A stretch of 64,000 bases of DNA from Sporofaciens musculi (GCF_009830285.1 NZ_WUQX01000001.1:2108501-2172500); one strand, 5' to 3'. Positions 13,817-24,200 are shown, numbered from the stretch's first letter. The notes: generated from the sequence alone by a model not told the origin. Program-made: numbers and translations.

Positions 13817-16350
13817 ATGAAAAGATTAGGCAAAATATATAAAATAATTTCCATCCTTGTCTATACCTTTCTCTTTACCGCCATATGGCTTCCCTGGGTT
13901 ACCTATGGCGGTAAGAGTTACTGTCTGCCCGCATACATCAGGATGGTAAATGAGGCGGGCGGAATTGTGGACATTACTAATGGAGACCCGTCTTGGGTAG
14001 CCTCCTACTACCTTTTTTTGTACCATTGCTTGGGTCTGCGTTTGCGGTGATTTACATAATCGGAGGCCTTGCCAAAAAAAATGTAAGGCTTTTCTGGAGG
14101 CTGGTTCAGTGGTGTGAATTCTTGTATACAGTTACGGCAATCATTCTTTTTCCCATGGTGCCCATGGGATGGACATATGTGCTCCCCATTCTCTGTTTGG
14201 CTGAATTCGTAATATCACAGTATGCAGAGCAGAGAGATGAGATACTGCGTGAGGCAAGGATTCGTGCAGAGCGTGACCGGCTTGAGAAAGATGAGCGAAA
14301 GAGAAGGCTGTACTTTCCGGGCAGATACAGTATCTATTACTATAAGATGATCCTGAAAAATGTAAAATACCACATTCGCAATTATGTGATGCTTATACTG
14401 AGCGGAACATTTTTGATGATATTTTTGTATCTGGTATTCGCACTCTGGCGCGCATTTCAGGGAGTCCATACAAAGGAGGCGGTGATTGGAGGCGAGATTC
14501 AGGCGATTATGCTGAGCGCCGTCTGGATCGGCCTTCTGTTGAATGCTGTGCTCATGGGATTTTCCTTTTCTTACTATATCCGCAACAAGATGCAGGAGGA
14601 AAAGGCGCTTGTGCTTCTGGGAATCCGCAGTAAGTCGCTGACTTCGATTATGATGATGGAGTACGTCGGCTGCCTTATGTGTTCCGTTGTTCTGGGGATT
14701 GGGCTTGGAAGTCTATTGTTCAGGTTTTTGATTTCCATGCTGCAAAAAAGGTTTGACTTCACCTTTCAGTGGATGCCCCCCTCCACGTATCTTCTAATGC
14801 TTACCATCTTTTTGGTAGCAGCTCTTGTGGCTGCCGCGGTAAACGGACATGTCTACGAGCATATGCGATGGTCAGCGGCAGGGCTTCTGGAGCCTAAAAA
14901 GAATCGGATACCTGGATTATCAGGGTGGATCAGAGGAGGATTAGGCGCAGTACTTATCTGCGTGGCGCTGTTGGGACTGTCTAAGAGAAGCGGCGGAGAG
15001 GATGTGGGACTCCAAGGGTGGTATCTGATTGGAGTGTATTGGCTGATTCTGTGTATTCTGTCGGCCCAGATGAAGCGTCTGAAGGCGGATGAGAATCGTT
15101 ATTATGGACAAGTGTTTGGCAATCTTACATTTCTTACCAGGTTTCGGGAGAATCTTAAGAAGGTTTATTTATTGACCTTGATTGCATTTTTTGTTATGTA
15201 TACGTTTTCCTCGATTTATATTGGTATTGCCGCAGCGCCGTCGGGAGAAGAACAGTATCCTTATGACTATGTTTGTACCTCGGTTATGGGGGAGGAGGAA
15301 TTTTTCACAGAGCTTGGCAGAGAAAATGAGGGGGAGATGTATGATTATCCCATGGTAACCACATTTACCTCCAAGCCCAATAAGGTTTCAGTCTTAGAAA
15401 CCATAAAAGGGATACTGACCCTTCGATATACGGCGGTAAGCAACGGTCGGGAGGTACTGCCGGTGCTGCCGGTACAGATTGGAATACCGGAATCCGTTTA
15501 TATAGAGCTTAAGGAAAAAAAGTACGGGGAGAAACCAGAAGCTCTGGGCCTGACCGGAGAGGAGATTGCTGTGGTCTATCAGGAGGATACTTCTGTCAAG
15601 GCCCATATTCTGGATTGGTTAAGACCAGAGGAGGGAATCCATCTCCAGACCTTAAATCCAGATTTAGAGCTTAATGGGTTTGAGGCTTATCAGGCAAAGA
15701 AGGTACAAAAAGAAGAACGGGATATCCTAACCGGCGTATGCAGTAATGGAATGTGGCAGAATCTCATTGTATTTTCAGACGAGTATTTTCAAGAGCTTTT
15801 TCAGGGAGAGAGGATGTATCTGCTGAATACGGGGGAAGCCTATGACAAAGTCGGCGACCTGTTGACAGAAAAGGCAGTTGAGGAGGAAACTATAAGCTTT
15901 TATGGCAGAAAGTCGAGCATACAGGATATGGAGACAGAGCGGTATCTAAAACAGGTAATCTGGCTGTTTATGACGGTGATGACCGGCATATGCGGAATCT
16001 ATCTGATCTTCATTAAATTTTGCTTTGAGATGGATGAAATCGTAGAACGTTACCGTTTTCTGGACTGCATGGGGATGCATGAGAATACATTAAAAAAGAC
16101 GCTGCGCAGGGAAATGCTGCCGTTTTTTGCCTTGCCGTTTATAGCAGGGGGCGGCTCGGCTGTAATCTTTTCGGCCCTTACTTTTAAAGTCAGAATGTAT
16201 ACGGGTGAAGAAATCATGAAGTATCTGTGCTATGCCTTGCCTGTCTGGCTGCTCTACTGGCTGATACAGGCAGCAGTTTATCAGGTGCTCAAAAGAGTGC
16301 TTCTGGGTAAGATTATTAAGTATGTTTTCAGGAAGGGGAAGAAATTGTGA
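13817..16350 (+). pseudogene. FtsX-like ABC permease, interrupted by a T-run frameshift
   Basis: Two frames together give one permease. The first (from ATG 13817, or 13790) encodes KRLGKIYKIISILVYTFLF and runs to a stop at 14050. The second is open to 16350. Adding one T to the T7 run at 14013-14019 joins them as YYLFFVPLLGSAF with hydrophobic continuity. The large product has about ten membrane helices, an FtsX-like segment (MMMEYVGCLMCSVVLGIG), a big extracellular domain and a C-terminal FtsX repeat. It overlaps the ATPase gene by 4 bases. BceB/VEX-type permeases expel or sense cell-wall antibiotics. This is likely an intact gene with a sequencing error. Confidence 0.75.
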
Positions 16351-17129
16351 CAGAAATCATAAGAACGGAAAAACTGGTAAAAAATTATTATAGAAATAAT
16401 GATACAAAGAATCCAGAAGCAAGGATAGAAGTGTTGAAGGGCTTGGATATTACCGTAAATGAAGGGGAATACGTATGTATTATGGGGAGCTCTGGGGGAG
16501 GTAAAACCACTCTCCTTAAGATATTCGGAATGATGGAAGCAATCACTGACGGTAAGTTTTACTTTAAGGGAAGGGATGCCTCCGACCTTTGGAAAGATGA
16601 GCTTGCAGACATCCGCAGACGGGAGATTGGCTTTGTATTCCAGGATTTCTATCTTATGGACAGCCTGTCCGTGGGAGAGAATATTATGGTGCCAATGATT
16701 CTTGACAAAGCTTTGGCTTCGGAGATGAAAGAGAAGATGCAGGGTCTGGCCAAGCGGTTCGGAGTGGAAAAGCTGCTGGATAAAGCGCCGAAGGAGTTGT
16801 CTGGAGGGGAGAAGCAGAGGATTGCAATCTGCCGCGCATTAATTAATGATCCAGACGTAATTATGGCAGATGAGCCTACCGGAAATCTGGATGCCAAATC
16901 CAGCCGCCGTCTGATGGAGACATTTGACGAGATTAATCAGGGTATGAAAAAGAATATCATCCTGGTAACCCATGATCCGAAGATTGCCTGCAGAAGCAGC
17001 AAGATATTTTTTATTGACGACGGAGTAATTGCCGCTGTTCTGGAAAAGAGGGATGGGGATTCGGCACAATTTTATCGAGAGATATTAAGAATGATGGAGC
17101 AGATGGAAGGGCAGACAGATGCCGATTGA
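16347..17129 (+). CDS. ABC transporter ATP-binding protein (LolD/BceA-like)
   Basis: A 260-residue ATPase with Walker A GSSGGGKTT, Q-loop, signature LSGGEKQR, Walker B VIMADEPTGNLD and H-loop VTHD. It starts with GTG in a GTGA overlap with the permease stop, a sign of translational coupling. The subfamily (MacB/LolD/BceA type) pairs with FtsX-like permeases and performs mechanotransmission rather than classical import. Substrate unknown; antimicrobial peptide defence is common for such pairs. Confidence 0.92.
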   Translation: MTEIIRTEKLVKNYYRNNDTKNPEARIEVLKGLDITVNEGEYVCIMGSSGGGKTTLLKIFGMMEAITDGKFYFKGRDASDLWKDELADIRRREIGFVFQDFYLMDSLSVGENIMVPMILDKALASEMKEKMQGLAKRFGVEKLLDKAPKELSGGEKQRIAICRALINDPDVIMADEPTGNLDAKSSRRLMETFDEINQGMKKNIILVTHDPKIACRSSKIFFIDDGVIAAVLEKRDGDSAQFYREILRMMEQMEGQTDAD

Positions 17130-17149
17130 GGAAAATAGTGCTGCATTAA

Positions 17150-17194
17150 AAAATACAAGATATGGCGTTTGGATTCTGCCATATCTTGTATTTT
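17150..17194. terminator. Bidirectional terminator between convergent genes
   Basis: A 17-bp perfect stem (17150-17166 with 17178-17194, 11-base loop), A-rich on the left and T-rich on the right. It serves both the ABC operon and the POT transporter gene. Confidence 0.85.
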
Positions 17195-17223
17195 ACTTTT
17201 AACTCAATGACCTTTTCATATGT

Positions 17224-18585
17224 CTATTCCTCGGTCTCCATCTTTTCAAGTTTACCGCTGATCGCCCATAGAACTACGCCGAATACAATAACGATTGCTG
17301 CAAGAGCGCCGTATCCAACTGCGAAATTCACTGTCTTCAAGTAGTCGTATACCGGCGGATAAATCTTGTTAGAGAAGAATACCGCGATTGGCCAGAAGCC
17401 TAACAGCAGTCCCAGAACCTTCGCCGGCGCCAGCTTGGAAATAAATGAATTCCCAAGTGGAGAGAAGACCATCTCACCTACAGACATCAGGACACATACC
17501 AACAGAAGGAAGATAATAGAACACTGTCCGTCCCCTGCAACCATGTCGGCAACTACCATTACTACGTAGGAGATACCGAGAAGGATCATACCAAGCCCTG
17601 TCTTCTGATACATGCTCATATCGCCCTGAGGCCTGTTCGCTAATTTTGCCCACACACCGGCAAGAACCGGTCCAAGGATAATACAGGTAAGGGCATTGAT
17701 GGAATCAAACCATGACGTAGGTATCTGGAAGCTTCCGATATACCAGTTTGCCTTGTTCATGAAGTCTGAACCGTCGCCATATCCGAAACGGTAATATGCA
17801 GGCATATAAGTCATATACCACAATGCCCAGAATACTACGGAGAAGATGGTAATCAGAACGATAACCGCAATCTTCTTCTTGTCGCCGGATGTAAGAGGCG
17901 CAGCTTCTGCCTTTGCTTTCTTCTCGGCAGATACAAATTCTCTCTGGTCGTGCTTGAACGGCTTCTTGCCGGCTTCACCCAGAGATTTGCCGTTCAGGAT
18001 AAACCATGCGGCGTCAATGAACAAGAAAATCGCACAAATCAGGAATACAGTATTAAAGCTGCATTTAATACCAAAGAGACCTGTTGTTGCAAGGATTGCA
18101 ATAAAGGTGGTTCCAACGAATGATCCAATATTAACAAAGGAATACTGGATTGAGAAGGCGGCGTCAAGTTCTTCTTTGTCGTGGAACAAAAGGCCGTTTA
18201 CACCGGATAAGTTACCCTTAAACAAACCGGTACCAATAGATACCAAAATAATCATTGCCCAGACCAGACCTAATGAATGAGCCTGCCATGTACACAGGTA
18301 TCCTATTCCCATAAGAATCATGCCTACTGCTACGCAAAGCTTTGGACTTAACCAGTAGTCAGCGATGTAACCACCAATCATAGGTGTGATGTAGGTCATT
18401 GCAACAAAGTTTGCAGAAAGAGCTACACCTTCGCTGTCGCTAAGACCAAGTCCGCCGGCTGCAACATCAGTTGCAATCCAAATGGCTAACAGGTATTTTA
18501 CCGTGTAGAATGCGAGACGCTCAAATGTAAACCCCATTGAACACACGTAAAAGCCAAATGGTCTGCGTTTTTTTGCTGTTTCCAT
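17224..18585 (-). CDS. POT/PTR-family proton-coupled peptide transporter
   Basis: A 453-residue MFS protein with about 12-14 membrane helices. It begins METAKKRRPFGFYVCSMGFTFERLAFYTVKYLL, which carries a variant of the POT FYxxxxLL region with the E-R pair (ERxxFY) that couples protons. GGYIADYWLSP and FSIQYSFVNIG are further family signatures. It imports di- and tripeptides. The start at 18585 is chosen for the tggagggtgaatttt site; the longer open frame upstream is unlikely coding. It is monocistronic, with its own promoter and shared terminator. Confidence 0.88.
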   Translation of the reverse strand: METAKKRRPFGFYVCSMGFTFERLAFYTVKYLLAIWIATDVAAGGLGLSDSEGVALSANFVAMTYITPMIGGYIADYWLSPKLCVAVGMILMGIGYLCTWQAHSLGLVWAMIILVSIGTGLFKGNLSGVNGLLFHDKEELDAAFSIQYSFVNIGSFVGTTFIAILATTGLFGIKCSFNTVFLICAIFLFIDAAWFILNGKSLGEAGKKPFKHDQREFVSAEKKAKAEAAPLTSGDKKKIAVIVLITIFSVVFWALWYMTYMPAYYRFGYGDGSDFMNKANWYIGSFQIPTSWFDSINALTCIILGPVLAGVWAKLANRPQGDMSMYQKTGLGMILLGISYVVMVVADMVAGDGQCSIIFLLLVCVLMSVGEMVFSPLGNSFISKLAPAKVLGLLLGFWPIAVFFSNKIYPPVYDYLKTVNFAVGYGALAAIVIVFGVVLWAISGKLEKMETEE

Positions 18586-18628
18586 AAAATTCACCCTCCA
18601 ATTAATATAGTTTATTCCACAAAATATG

Positions 18629-18646
18629 TACATATAGATATATGTA
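18629..18646. promoter_or_regulatory. Inverted repeat in the POT transporter leader
   Basis: TACATATA (18629-18636) and TATATGTA (18639-18646) form a perfect 8-bp inverted repeat with a 2-base spacer, nested within a wider CACAA/TTGTG pair. It lies in the untranslated leader 44 bases upstream of the start and could bind a regulator. Confidence 0.4.
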
Positions 18647-18667
18647 TTCTTGTGAAAATCTACAGTA

Positions 18668-18696
18668 AATATATCATAAAACAGACCAAAGTACAA
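18668..18696 (-). promoter_or_regulatory. Predicted POT transporter promoter
   Basis: On the minus strand TTGTAC (18691-18696), a 17-base spacer and TATATT (18668-18673). Confidence 0.6.
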
Positions 18697-18797
18697 CTGG
18701 CAATTTAAGAAATTTTTAAGTAATTTTACATTTTTTATAGAAATAAATGGAAGTATTTTATAGATTCTGCCCTGCATTTCTACAGTCAAAAAAAGTA

Positions 18798-18826
18798 TTG
18801 CAGGAAAGCAACAAAAGGGATATAAT
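18798..18826 (+). promoter_or_regulatory. Predicted promoter of the decarboxylase operon
   Basis: TTGCAG (18798-18803), a 17-base spacer and a perfect TATAAT (18821-18826), giving a leader of about 75 bases before the operon's first ATG at 18910. Confidence 0.65.
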
Positions 18827-18909
18827 ATAATTGGCAAAAATTTGGTTTTGCTTTTTTACTGTTACGAGTAAGACCTATTTTAATATGAAAGAAAATGGAG
18901 GGCTTGACT

Positions 18910-20349
18910 ATGGGCAACATGGCAACAGAGAGTGCAGCAAGTGTTAGGGTAACTGACTTACTTGATGCAGGAAGCTTTGTTGAGATCGGCGGGGCGGTTA
19001 CTGCCAGGAACACGGATTTCAACATGCAGGAAAAAGAGACTCCTGCCGATGGCGTGATCACCGGTTATGGAGTAATTGATGGGAATTTGGTGTATGTGTA
19101 CAGCCAGGACGTGTCCGTATTGAACGGTGCAGTAGGCGAGATGCATGCCAGGAAGATTGCGAACATCTATGATATGGCAATGAAGATGGGAGCGCCTGTA
19201 ATCGGTCTGGTGGACTGTGCGGGACTTAGGCTTCAGGAGGCGACGGACGCGCTGCATGCGTTTGGAAATCTTTATTTGAAACAGACTATGGCTTCTGGGG
19301 TAATCCCGCAGATTACGGCAATTTTTGGGACATGCGGCGGCGGCTTATCCGTTGTTCCTGCACTGACAGATTTTACGTTTATGGAGGCTGAAAAGGCAAA
19401 GCTGTTCGTAAATTCTCCCAATGCCCTTCCAGGCAACAATATTTCCAAGCTTGACACTTCATGTGCGAAGTACCAGAGCGAGGAAGCAGGTCTTGTGGAC
19501 GCTGTAGGGACCCAGGAGGAGATTCTTGCCAATATCCGTGCCCTGGTGTGCATGATTCCGGGCAACAATGAGGAGAACGGCTCTTACGAGGACTGCCAGG
19601 ACAGCTTAAACCGTCTCTTAGACGGGATCGAGAATGCTGCGGAGGATACGTCCATTGCCCTTTCCATGATTGCGGATGACAATGTATTTTTCGAGACGAA
19701 GCGTGATTATGCCAAGGATATGGTGACAGGCTTCATTCGTTTGAACGGCATGACTGTTGGCGCGGTTGCCAACCGTACCAAGGTATATAATGAGGAGTCT
19801 GAGGTTACGGCTCAGTTTGACGGTTCTTTATCTGCTGACGGTGCAAAGAAGGCGGCAGAATTCGTAAACTTCTGTGACGCTTTTAACATTCCGGTGCTGA
19901 CCCTTACCAATGTGACAGGTTTCGCGGCATGTGAGTATGAGGAGAAGAACCTTGCAAGGGAGGCGGCTAAGCTTACCTATGCATTTGCCAACGCAACGGT
20001 GCCCAAGGTGAATGTAGTGATTGGCAAGGCTTTTGGAAGCGCTTATGTCACCATGAACAGCAAGTCCATTGGAGCTGACATGGTGTATGCATGGCCGGCG
20101 GCTGAGATTGGAATGATGGAGGCGAACCTTGCCGCTAAGATTATGTATGCAGGAGCAGACGCCGATACGTTAAAAGAGAAAACTGCGGAATATAGAGAGC
20201 TGCAGTCAAGCCCGTTATCTGCTGCAAGAAGAGGCTATGTGGATACCATCATTGAGCCGAGTGAGACCAGGAAGTATGTGATCGGCGCCTTCGAGATGTT
20301 ATTCACGAAGAGAGAAGACCGTCCAATGAAAAAACACGGGTCGGTTTAG
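18910..20349 (+). CDS. Acyl-CoA-type carboxyltransferase subunit (MmdA-like)
   Basis: A 479-residue crotonase-fold carboxyltransferase with two halves (about 15-220 and 240-475). GVITGYGVIDGNLVYVYSQD and GEMHARKIANIYDMAM match methylmalonyl-CoA/glutaconyl-CoA decarboxylase alpha subunits. It is about 30 residues shorter at the N-terminus than typical MmdA, and the usual GPCAGGA loop reads GTCGGGL, so the substrate may differ. It would move CO2 between an acyl-CoA and biotin on the carrier encoded downstream. The start at 18910 is chosen because an upstream in-frame ATG lies inside the ggaggg ribosome site. It is the first gene of a five-gene operon. Confidence 0.82.
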   Translation: MGNMATESAASVRVTDLLDAGSFVEIGGAVTARNTDFNMQEKETPADGVITGYGVIDGNLVYVYSQDVSVLNGAVGEMHARKIANIYDMAMKMGAPVIGLVDCAGLRLQEATDALHAFGNLYLKQTMASGVIPQITAIFGTCGGGLSVVPALTDFTFMEAEKAKLFVNSPNALPGNNISKLDTSCAKYQSEEAGLVDAVGTQEEILANIRALVCMIPGNNEENGSYEDCQDSLNRLLDGIENAAEDTSIALSMIADDNVFFETKRDYAKDMVTGFIRLNGMTVGAVANRTKVYNEESEVTAQFDGSLSADGAKKAAEFVNFCDAFNIPVLTLTNVTGFAACEYEEKNLAREAAKLTYAFANATVPKVNVVIGKAFGSAYVTMNSKSIGADMVYAWPAAEIGMMEANLAAKIMYAGADADTLKEKTAEYRELQSSPLSAARRGYVDTIIEPSETRKYVIGAFEMLFTKREDRPMKKHGSV

Positions 20350-20363
20350 AGAGGTGAGGCAAA

Positions 20364-21158
20364 GTGAGGAAAAAAATTAGCTTATTACTCTGTGCTGTGG
20401 CTGTCATGCTCTGCTTTACCGCATGCGGAAGCGCTCAGAAGGATGATGAGACTGAGTATAACGAATCGGCGATCGAGCAGACCACAGAGTTCATGATTCA
20501 ATATTGCACCAATGCTGACGAGGCCATGCGAAAAGAATTCCGAAACATGAAAGAGCTGAAACTGGATTTCCAGTTGATGCAGTCAGGGATTCCCATTACG
20601 GCGGAGAGCTTCCTTGGCGCCCTGAATGCATGGGAAGCTGCTGAGGAGGAATGTGGAGAGTATAAAAGCCACGGTGATTTTACTTCGGAGATTACCAACG
20701 AAGGATATAAGCTCTCTGCTAACGCCAAGTTTGCGGACAGGGAAGCGACGATTAGCTTTATCTTTGACGATAAGTCTTATATGGAGTCAATGACGGTTGA
20801 CGCAAAGTATTCCATGGGAGAGATTCTTGCAAAAGCAGGGATGAATACTGTCCTTGGAATGGGAACCGTGTTCGTGGTATTGATATTTATCTCTTTTTTA
20901 ATCTCCCAGTTTAAGGTCATTCCGGCGTTGTTTGGCTCTAAGAAGAAAGAAGAACCGGCAAGCGCGCCAGTTGTGAGCGGGCCTTCAAGCGTTTTGGAAA
21001 CGGTTGAGACGCAGGAGACGGACGATACGGAGTTGATTGCTGTAATTGCGGCGGCGATTGCGGCGGCTAGGGAAGAAGCAGGCATGGATGAAGCTTGTGC
21101 GGGCGGTTTCTTTGTGAGAAGCATCAGGCGCCGTCCGGCAAATAAATGGAAAGCATAA
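20364..21158 (+). CDS. oadG: OadG-family gamma/delta subunit with lipoprotein signal
   Basis: A 264-residue protein starting with GTG behind gaggtgagg. The N-terminus is a lipoprotein signal ending LCFTAC (lipobox cysteine about residue 21). A soluble extracellular domain follows, then a single membrane helix (about 165-185, VFVVLIFISFLISQF) and a cytosolic tail with an acidic, Ala-rich segment. OadG-type subunits hold the decarboxylase complex together. An added exported lipoprotein domain ahead of the OadG helix is common in Clostridia, but its job is unknown. Confidence 0.78.
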   Translation: MRKKISLLLCAVAVMLCFTACGSAQKDDETEYNESAIEQTTEFMIQYCTNADEAMRKEFRNMKELKLDFQLMQSGIPITAESFLGALNAWEAAEEECGEYKSHGDFTSEITNEGYKLSANAKFADREATISFIFDDKSYMESMTVDAKYSMGEILAKAGMNTVLGMGTVFVVLIFISFLISQFKVIPALFGSKKKEEPASAPVVSGPSSVLETVETQETDDTELIAVIAAAIAAAREEAGMDEACAGGFFVRSIRRRPANKWKA

Positions 21159-21182
21159 GACGTAGAAGGAGGATTTTTTAAA

Positions 21183-21557
21183 ATGAAAAATTATACGATT
21201 ACAGTAAATGGCAATGTATATGATGTTACGGTAGAAGAAAACGGCGCAGGCACAGCGCCGGCAGCGGCGGCAGCGCCAAGGGCGGCAGCGGCGCCAAAGG
21301 CAGCGGCTCCGGCTCCAAAAGCAGCGCCGGCGGCAGGCGCAGGCTCTGTTGAAGTGAAGGCAGGCGCGGCAGGAAAGGTGTTCAAGCTTGAGGCAAGCGT
21401 GGGACAGAGTGTGAAGAAGGGCGATGCCGTAGTAATCATTGAGGCAATGAAGATGGAGATTCCGGTTGTGGCGCCAGAGGATGGAACTGTGGCCAGCATC
21501 AATGTGGCAGTTGGAGATGCGATTGAATCAGGCGCTGTTCTTGCCACATTAAATTAG
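21183..21557 (+). CDS. Biotin carrier protein of the decarboxylase
   Basis: A 124-residue protein. The N-terminus begins MKNYTITVNGNVYDVTVEE, a flexible Ala/Pro-rich linker follows (about 22-55), and a biotinyl domain follows with the biotinylation motif EAMKMEI (K91) preceded by GDAVVIIE. The lysine carries biotin and shuttles carboxyl groups between the carboxyltransferases and the OadB pump. It lies between oadG and oadB with a strong aggaggatttttt site. Confidence 0.95.
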   Translation: MKNYTITVNGNVYDVTVEENGAGTAPAAAAAPRAAAAPKAAAPAPKAAPAAGAGSVEVKAGAAGKVFKLEASVGQSVKKGDAVVIIEAMKMEIPVVAPEDGTVASINVAVGDAIESGAVLATLN

Positions 21558-21598
21558 GATAATCTTTTTGATTATCTGACACGACTGGAGGTTAAAAG

Positions 21599-22756
21599 AT
21601 GGAATATATAACAACGACATTAGGAAACCTCGTGCAGCAGACGGCATTTTTCAGTCTTACACTGGGCAATCTGGCGATGATTGTGGTTGCATGTTTTTTC
21701 CTGTATTTAGCGATCAGGCATGGGTTTGAACCGCTTCTCCTTGTGCCGATTGCGTTCGGTATGCTTCTGGTGAATATTTTTCCGGATATCATGCTGCATG
21801 CAGAGGATGCGGCAAATGGGACGGGCGGTCTGCTCTACTATTTCTATATGCTGGATGAGTGGTCGATTCTGCCTTCCCTGATATTCCTTGGAGTAGGCGC
21901 AATGACAGACTTCGGGCCGCTGATTGCCAACCCGAAGAGTTTTCTTCTGGGTGCGGCGGCGCAGTTCGGTATCTTTGCGGCATATTTGGGAGCCATGGCA
22001 ATGGGGTTCTCAGACAAGGCGGCGGCAGCGATTTCAATCATTGGCGGTGCGGACGGACCGACTTCTATTTTCCTTGCAGGTAAGCTGTCACAGACGGCGA
22101 TTATGGGCCCAATCGCAGTAGCGGCATATTCCTATATGTCTCTGGTGCCGATTATCCAGCCGCCCATTATGAAGCTTCTGACCACGGAGAAGGAGCGTAA
22201 GATTAAGATGGAGCAGTTAAGACCGGTTACCAAGCTTGAGAGAATCCTGTTCCCGATTATCGTTACGATTGTAGTCTGTGTGATTCTCCCTACCACGGCT
22301 CCCCTGGTTGGTATGCTGATGCTTGGAAACCTGTTCCGTGAGTCCGGTGTGGTAAGACAGTTGACGGATACGGCAAGCAACGCCCTGATGTATATCGTAG
22401 TTATTTTGCTTGGTACTTCCGTAGGCGCCACCACCAGTGCGGAGGCATTTCTGAACGGAGATACGATTAAGATCGTCATTCTTGGTCTGGCTGCATTCAT
22501 GTTCGGTACAGCGGCAGGCGTCCTGTTTGGGAAGATCATGTGTGTCGCTACAGGCGGCAAGGTGAATCCTCTGATTGGTTCTGCCGGCGTATCTGCGGTT
22601 CCGATGGCGGCAAGGGTATCCCAGAAGGTGGGGGCGGAGGCTGATCCGACCAACTTCCTTTTGATGCATGCCATGGGGCCTAATGTAGCCGGAGTTATCG
22701 GCACAGCGGTAGCGGCAGGAACGTTTATGGCGATTTTTTGGAGTGATGTAAGGTAA
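21599..22756 (+). CDS. oadB: Sodium-pumping decarboxylase beta subunit (OadB/MmdB)
   Basis: A 385-residue membrane protein with about nine hydrophobic segments. GADGPTSIFLAGKL (about 150-163) contains the Asp of the Na+ channel region, and the C-terminal half carries GNLFRESGVVRQL and NPLIGSAGVSAVPMAARVSQ, all typical of OadB/MmdB/GcdB. It decarboxylates carboxybiotin and exports Na+. It is co-transcribed with the carrier. The Na+ gradient made here could be used by the symporter at 4.4 kb and exchanged with Rnf. Confidence 0.95.
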   Translation: MEYITTTLGNLVQQTAFFSLTLGNLAMIVVACFFLYLAIRHGFEPLLLVPIAFGMLLVNIFPDIMLHAEDAANGTGGLLYYFYMLDEWSILPSLIFLGVGAMTDFGPLIANPKSFLLGAAAQFGIFAAYLGAMAMGFSDKAAAAISIIGGADGPTSIFLAGKLSQTAIMGPIAVAAYSYMSLVPIIQPPIMKLLTTEKERKIKMEQLRPVTKLERILFPIIVTIVVCVILPTTAPLVGMLMLGNLFRESGVVRQLTDTASNALMYIVVILLGTSVGATTSAEAFLNGDTIKIVILGLAAFMFGTAAGVLFGKIMCVATGGKVNPLIGSAGVSAVPMAARVSQKVGAEADPTNFLLMHAMGPNVAGVIGTAVAAGTFMAIFWSDVR

Positions 22757-22789
22757 TTAGAACATCTATTAAAATATGGAGGATAGAAA

Positions 22790-24200
22790 ATGGCAGAGAA
22801 AAAAACCAATTAAAATAACAGAAACCATTCTGCGTGACGCGCACCAGTCTCTGATTGCCACACGTATGACGACGGAACAGATGCTTCCCATTGTCGAGAA
22901 GATGGACAAGGTGGGGTACCACTCCGTAGAGTGTTGGGGCGGCGCCACCTTTGACGCGTCGCTTCGTTTCTTAAAGGAGGATCCATGGGAGAGACTCCGC
23001 AAGTTCCGCGACGGGTTCAAGAACACCAAGCTTCAAATGTTATTCCGTGGACAGAATATTCTGGGATACCGTCCCTATGCGGATGACGTGGTAGAGTATT
23101 TTGTTCAGAAGTCTGTGGCAAACGGAATCGATGTGATTCGTATCTTTGACTGTCTCAATGACCTTCGTAACCTGCAGACAGCGGTTACGGCGGCAGTAAA
23201 GGAGAAGGCGGACGCACAGGTGGCGTTGTCCTATACGCTGGGTGATGCTTATACATTGGATTACTGGGTTGACATTGCTAAGAAGATTGAGGATATGGGC
23301 GCAACCTCCATCTGTCTTAAGGATATGGCGGGGCTTTTAGTTCCCTATAAGGCGACGGAGATGATTGAGGCGCTTAAGGAGGCAACCAGCCTTCCGATTC
23401 AGCTTCACACCCACTATACCTCCGGCGTTGCTTCCATGACCTATTTAAAGGCAGTAGAAGCAGGGGTGGATGTCATTGATACAGCCATGTCGCCCTTTGC
23501 CCTTGGTACTTCACAGCCTGCCACAGAGGTTATGGTTGAGACGTTTAAGGGTACGCCTTATGACACAGGCTTTGACCAGGGACTTCTCTCAGAGATTGCA
23601 GACCATTTCCGTCCGATTCGGGACGCTGCTCTTGAGAGTGGGCTTTTGAATCCGAAGAACATGGGCGTCAATATCAAGACGCTGCTTTACCAGGTTCCGG
23701 GCGGTATGCTTTCCAACCTGACCTCTCAGCTTAAGGAGCAGAATGCAGAGGACAAGTATTACGACGTTCTGGAGGAGGTTCCGAGAGTGCGTAAAGACTT
23801 AGGAGAGCCGCCTCTTGTTACACCGTCCTCACAGATTGTTGGTACTCAGGCAGTGTTCAATGTACTGATGGGCGAGCGTTATAAGATGGCCACTAAGGAG
23901 ACGAAGGATATCTTAAGCGGCAAGTACGGCGCAACCGTTAAGCCATTTGACGAGGAAGTGAAGAAGAAGGTTCTGGGTGAGAATCCGGAGGTTATCACCT
24001 GCCGTCCTGCGGACTTGATTCCTGATGAGCTTGATACTCTGCGAAAAGAGTGCGCTCAGTGGAGTCAGCAGGATGAGGATGTGCTCTCTTATGCACTGTT
24101 CCCGCAGGTCGCTACGGACTTCTTTAAGTACAGGGAGGCGCAGCAGACGAAGATTGACCAGACCATGGCGGATACGAAGAATGGAAGTTATCCGGTTTAA
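22790..24200 (+). pseudogene. oadA: OadA/pyruvate carboxylase B-type carboxyltransferase with start-proximal A-run frameshift
   Basis: The protein begins PIKITETILRDAHQSLIATR and carries the HMGL-type barrel with the metal site (RDAHQS; LHTHYT) and the conserved PYC/OADA domain to residue 470. It transfers carboxyl between pyruvate/oxaloacetate and biotin. ATG 22790, correctly spaced after ggagg, gives MAEKK and then runs out of frame at A7 (22799-22805). With six A's it reads MAEKKPIKITE. The alternative ATG 22776 overlaps the ribosome site and gives an unusual MEDRKWQRKK start. One extra A (error or slippage) is the likely cause. Confidence 0.82.

Noticed and set aside
13993..14000. TTG 13993 as the true start of the ABC permease
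   Set aside because: No ribosome site, and the upstream frame supplies the missing N-terminal membrane segment once the T7 run is corrected.
21191..21547. Minus-strand frame opposite the biotin carrier
   Set aside because: A by-product of the GC-rich Ala/Pro codons; residue composition is not protein-like.
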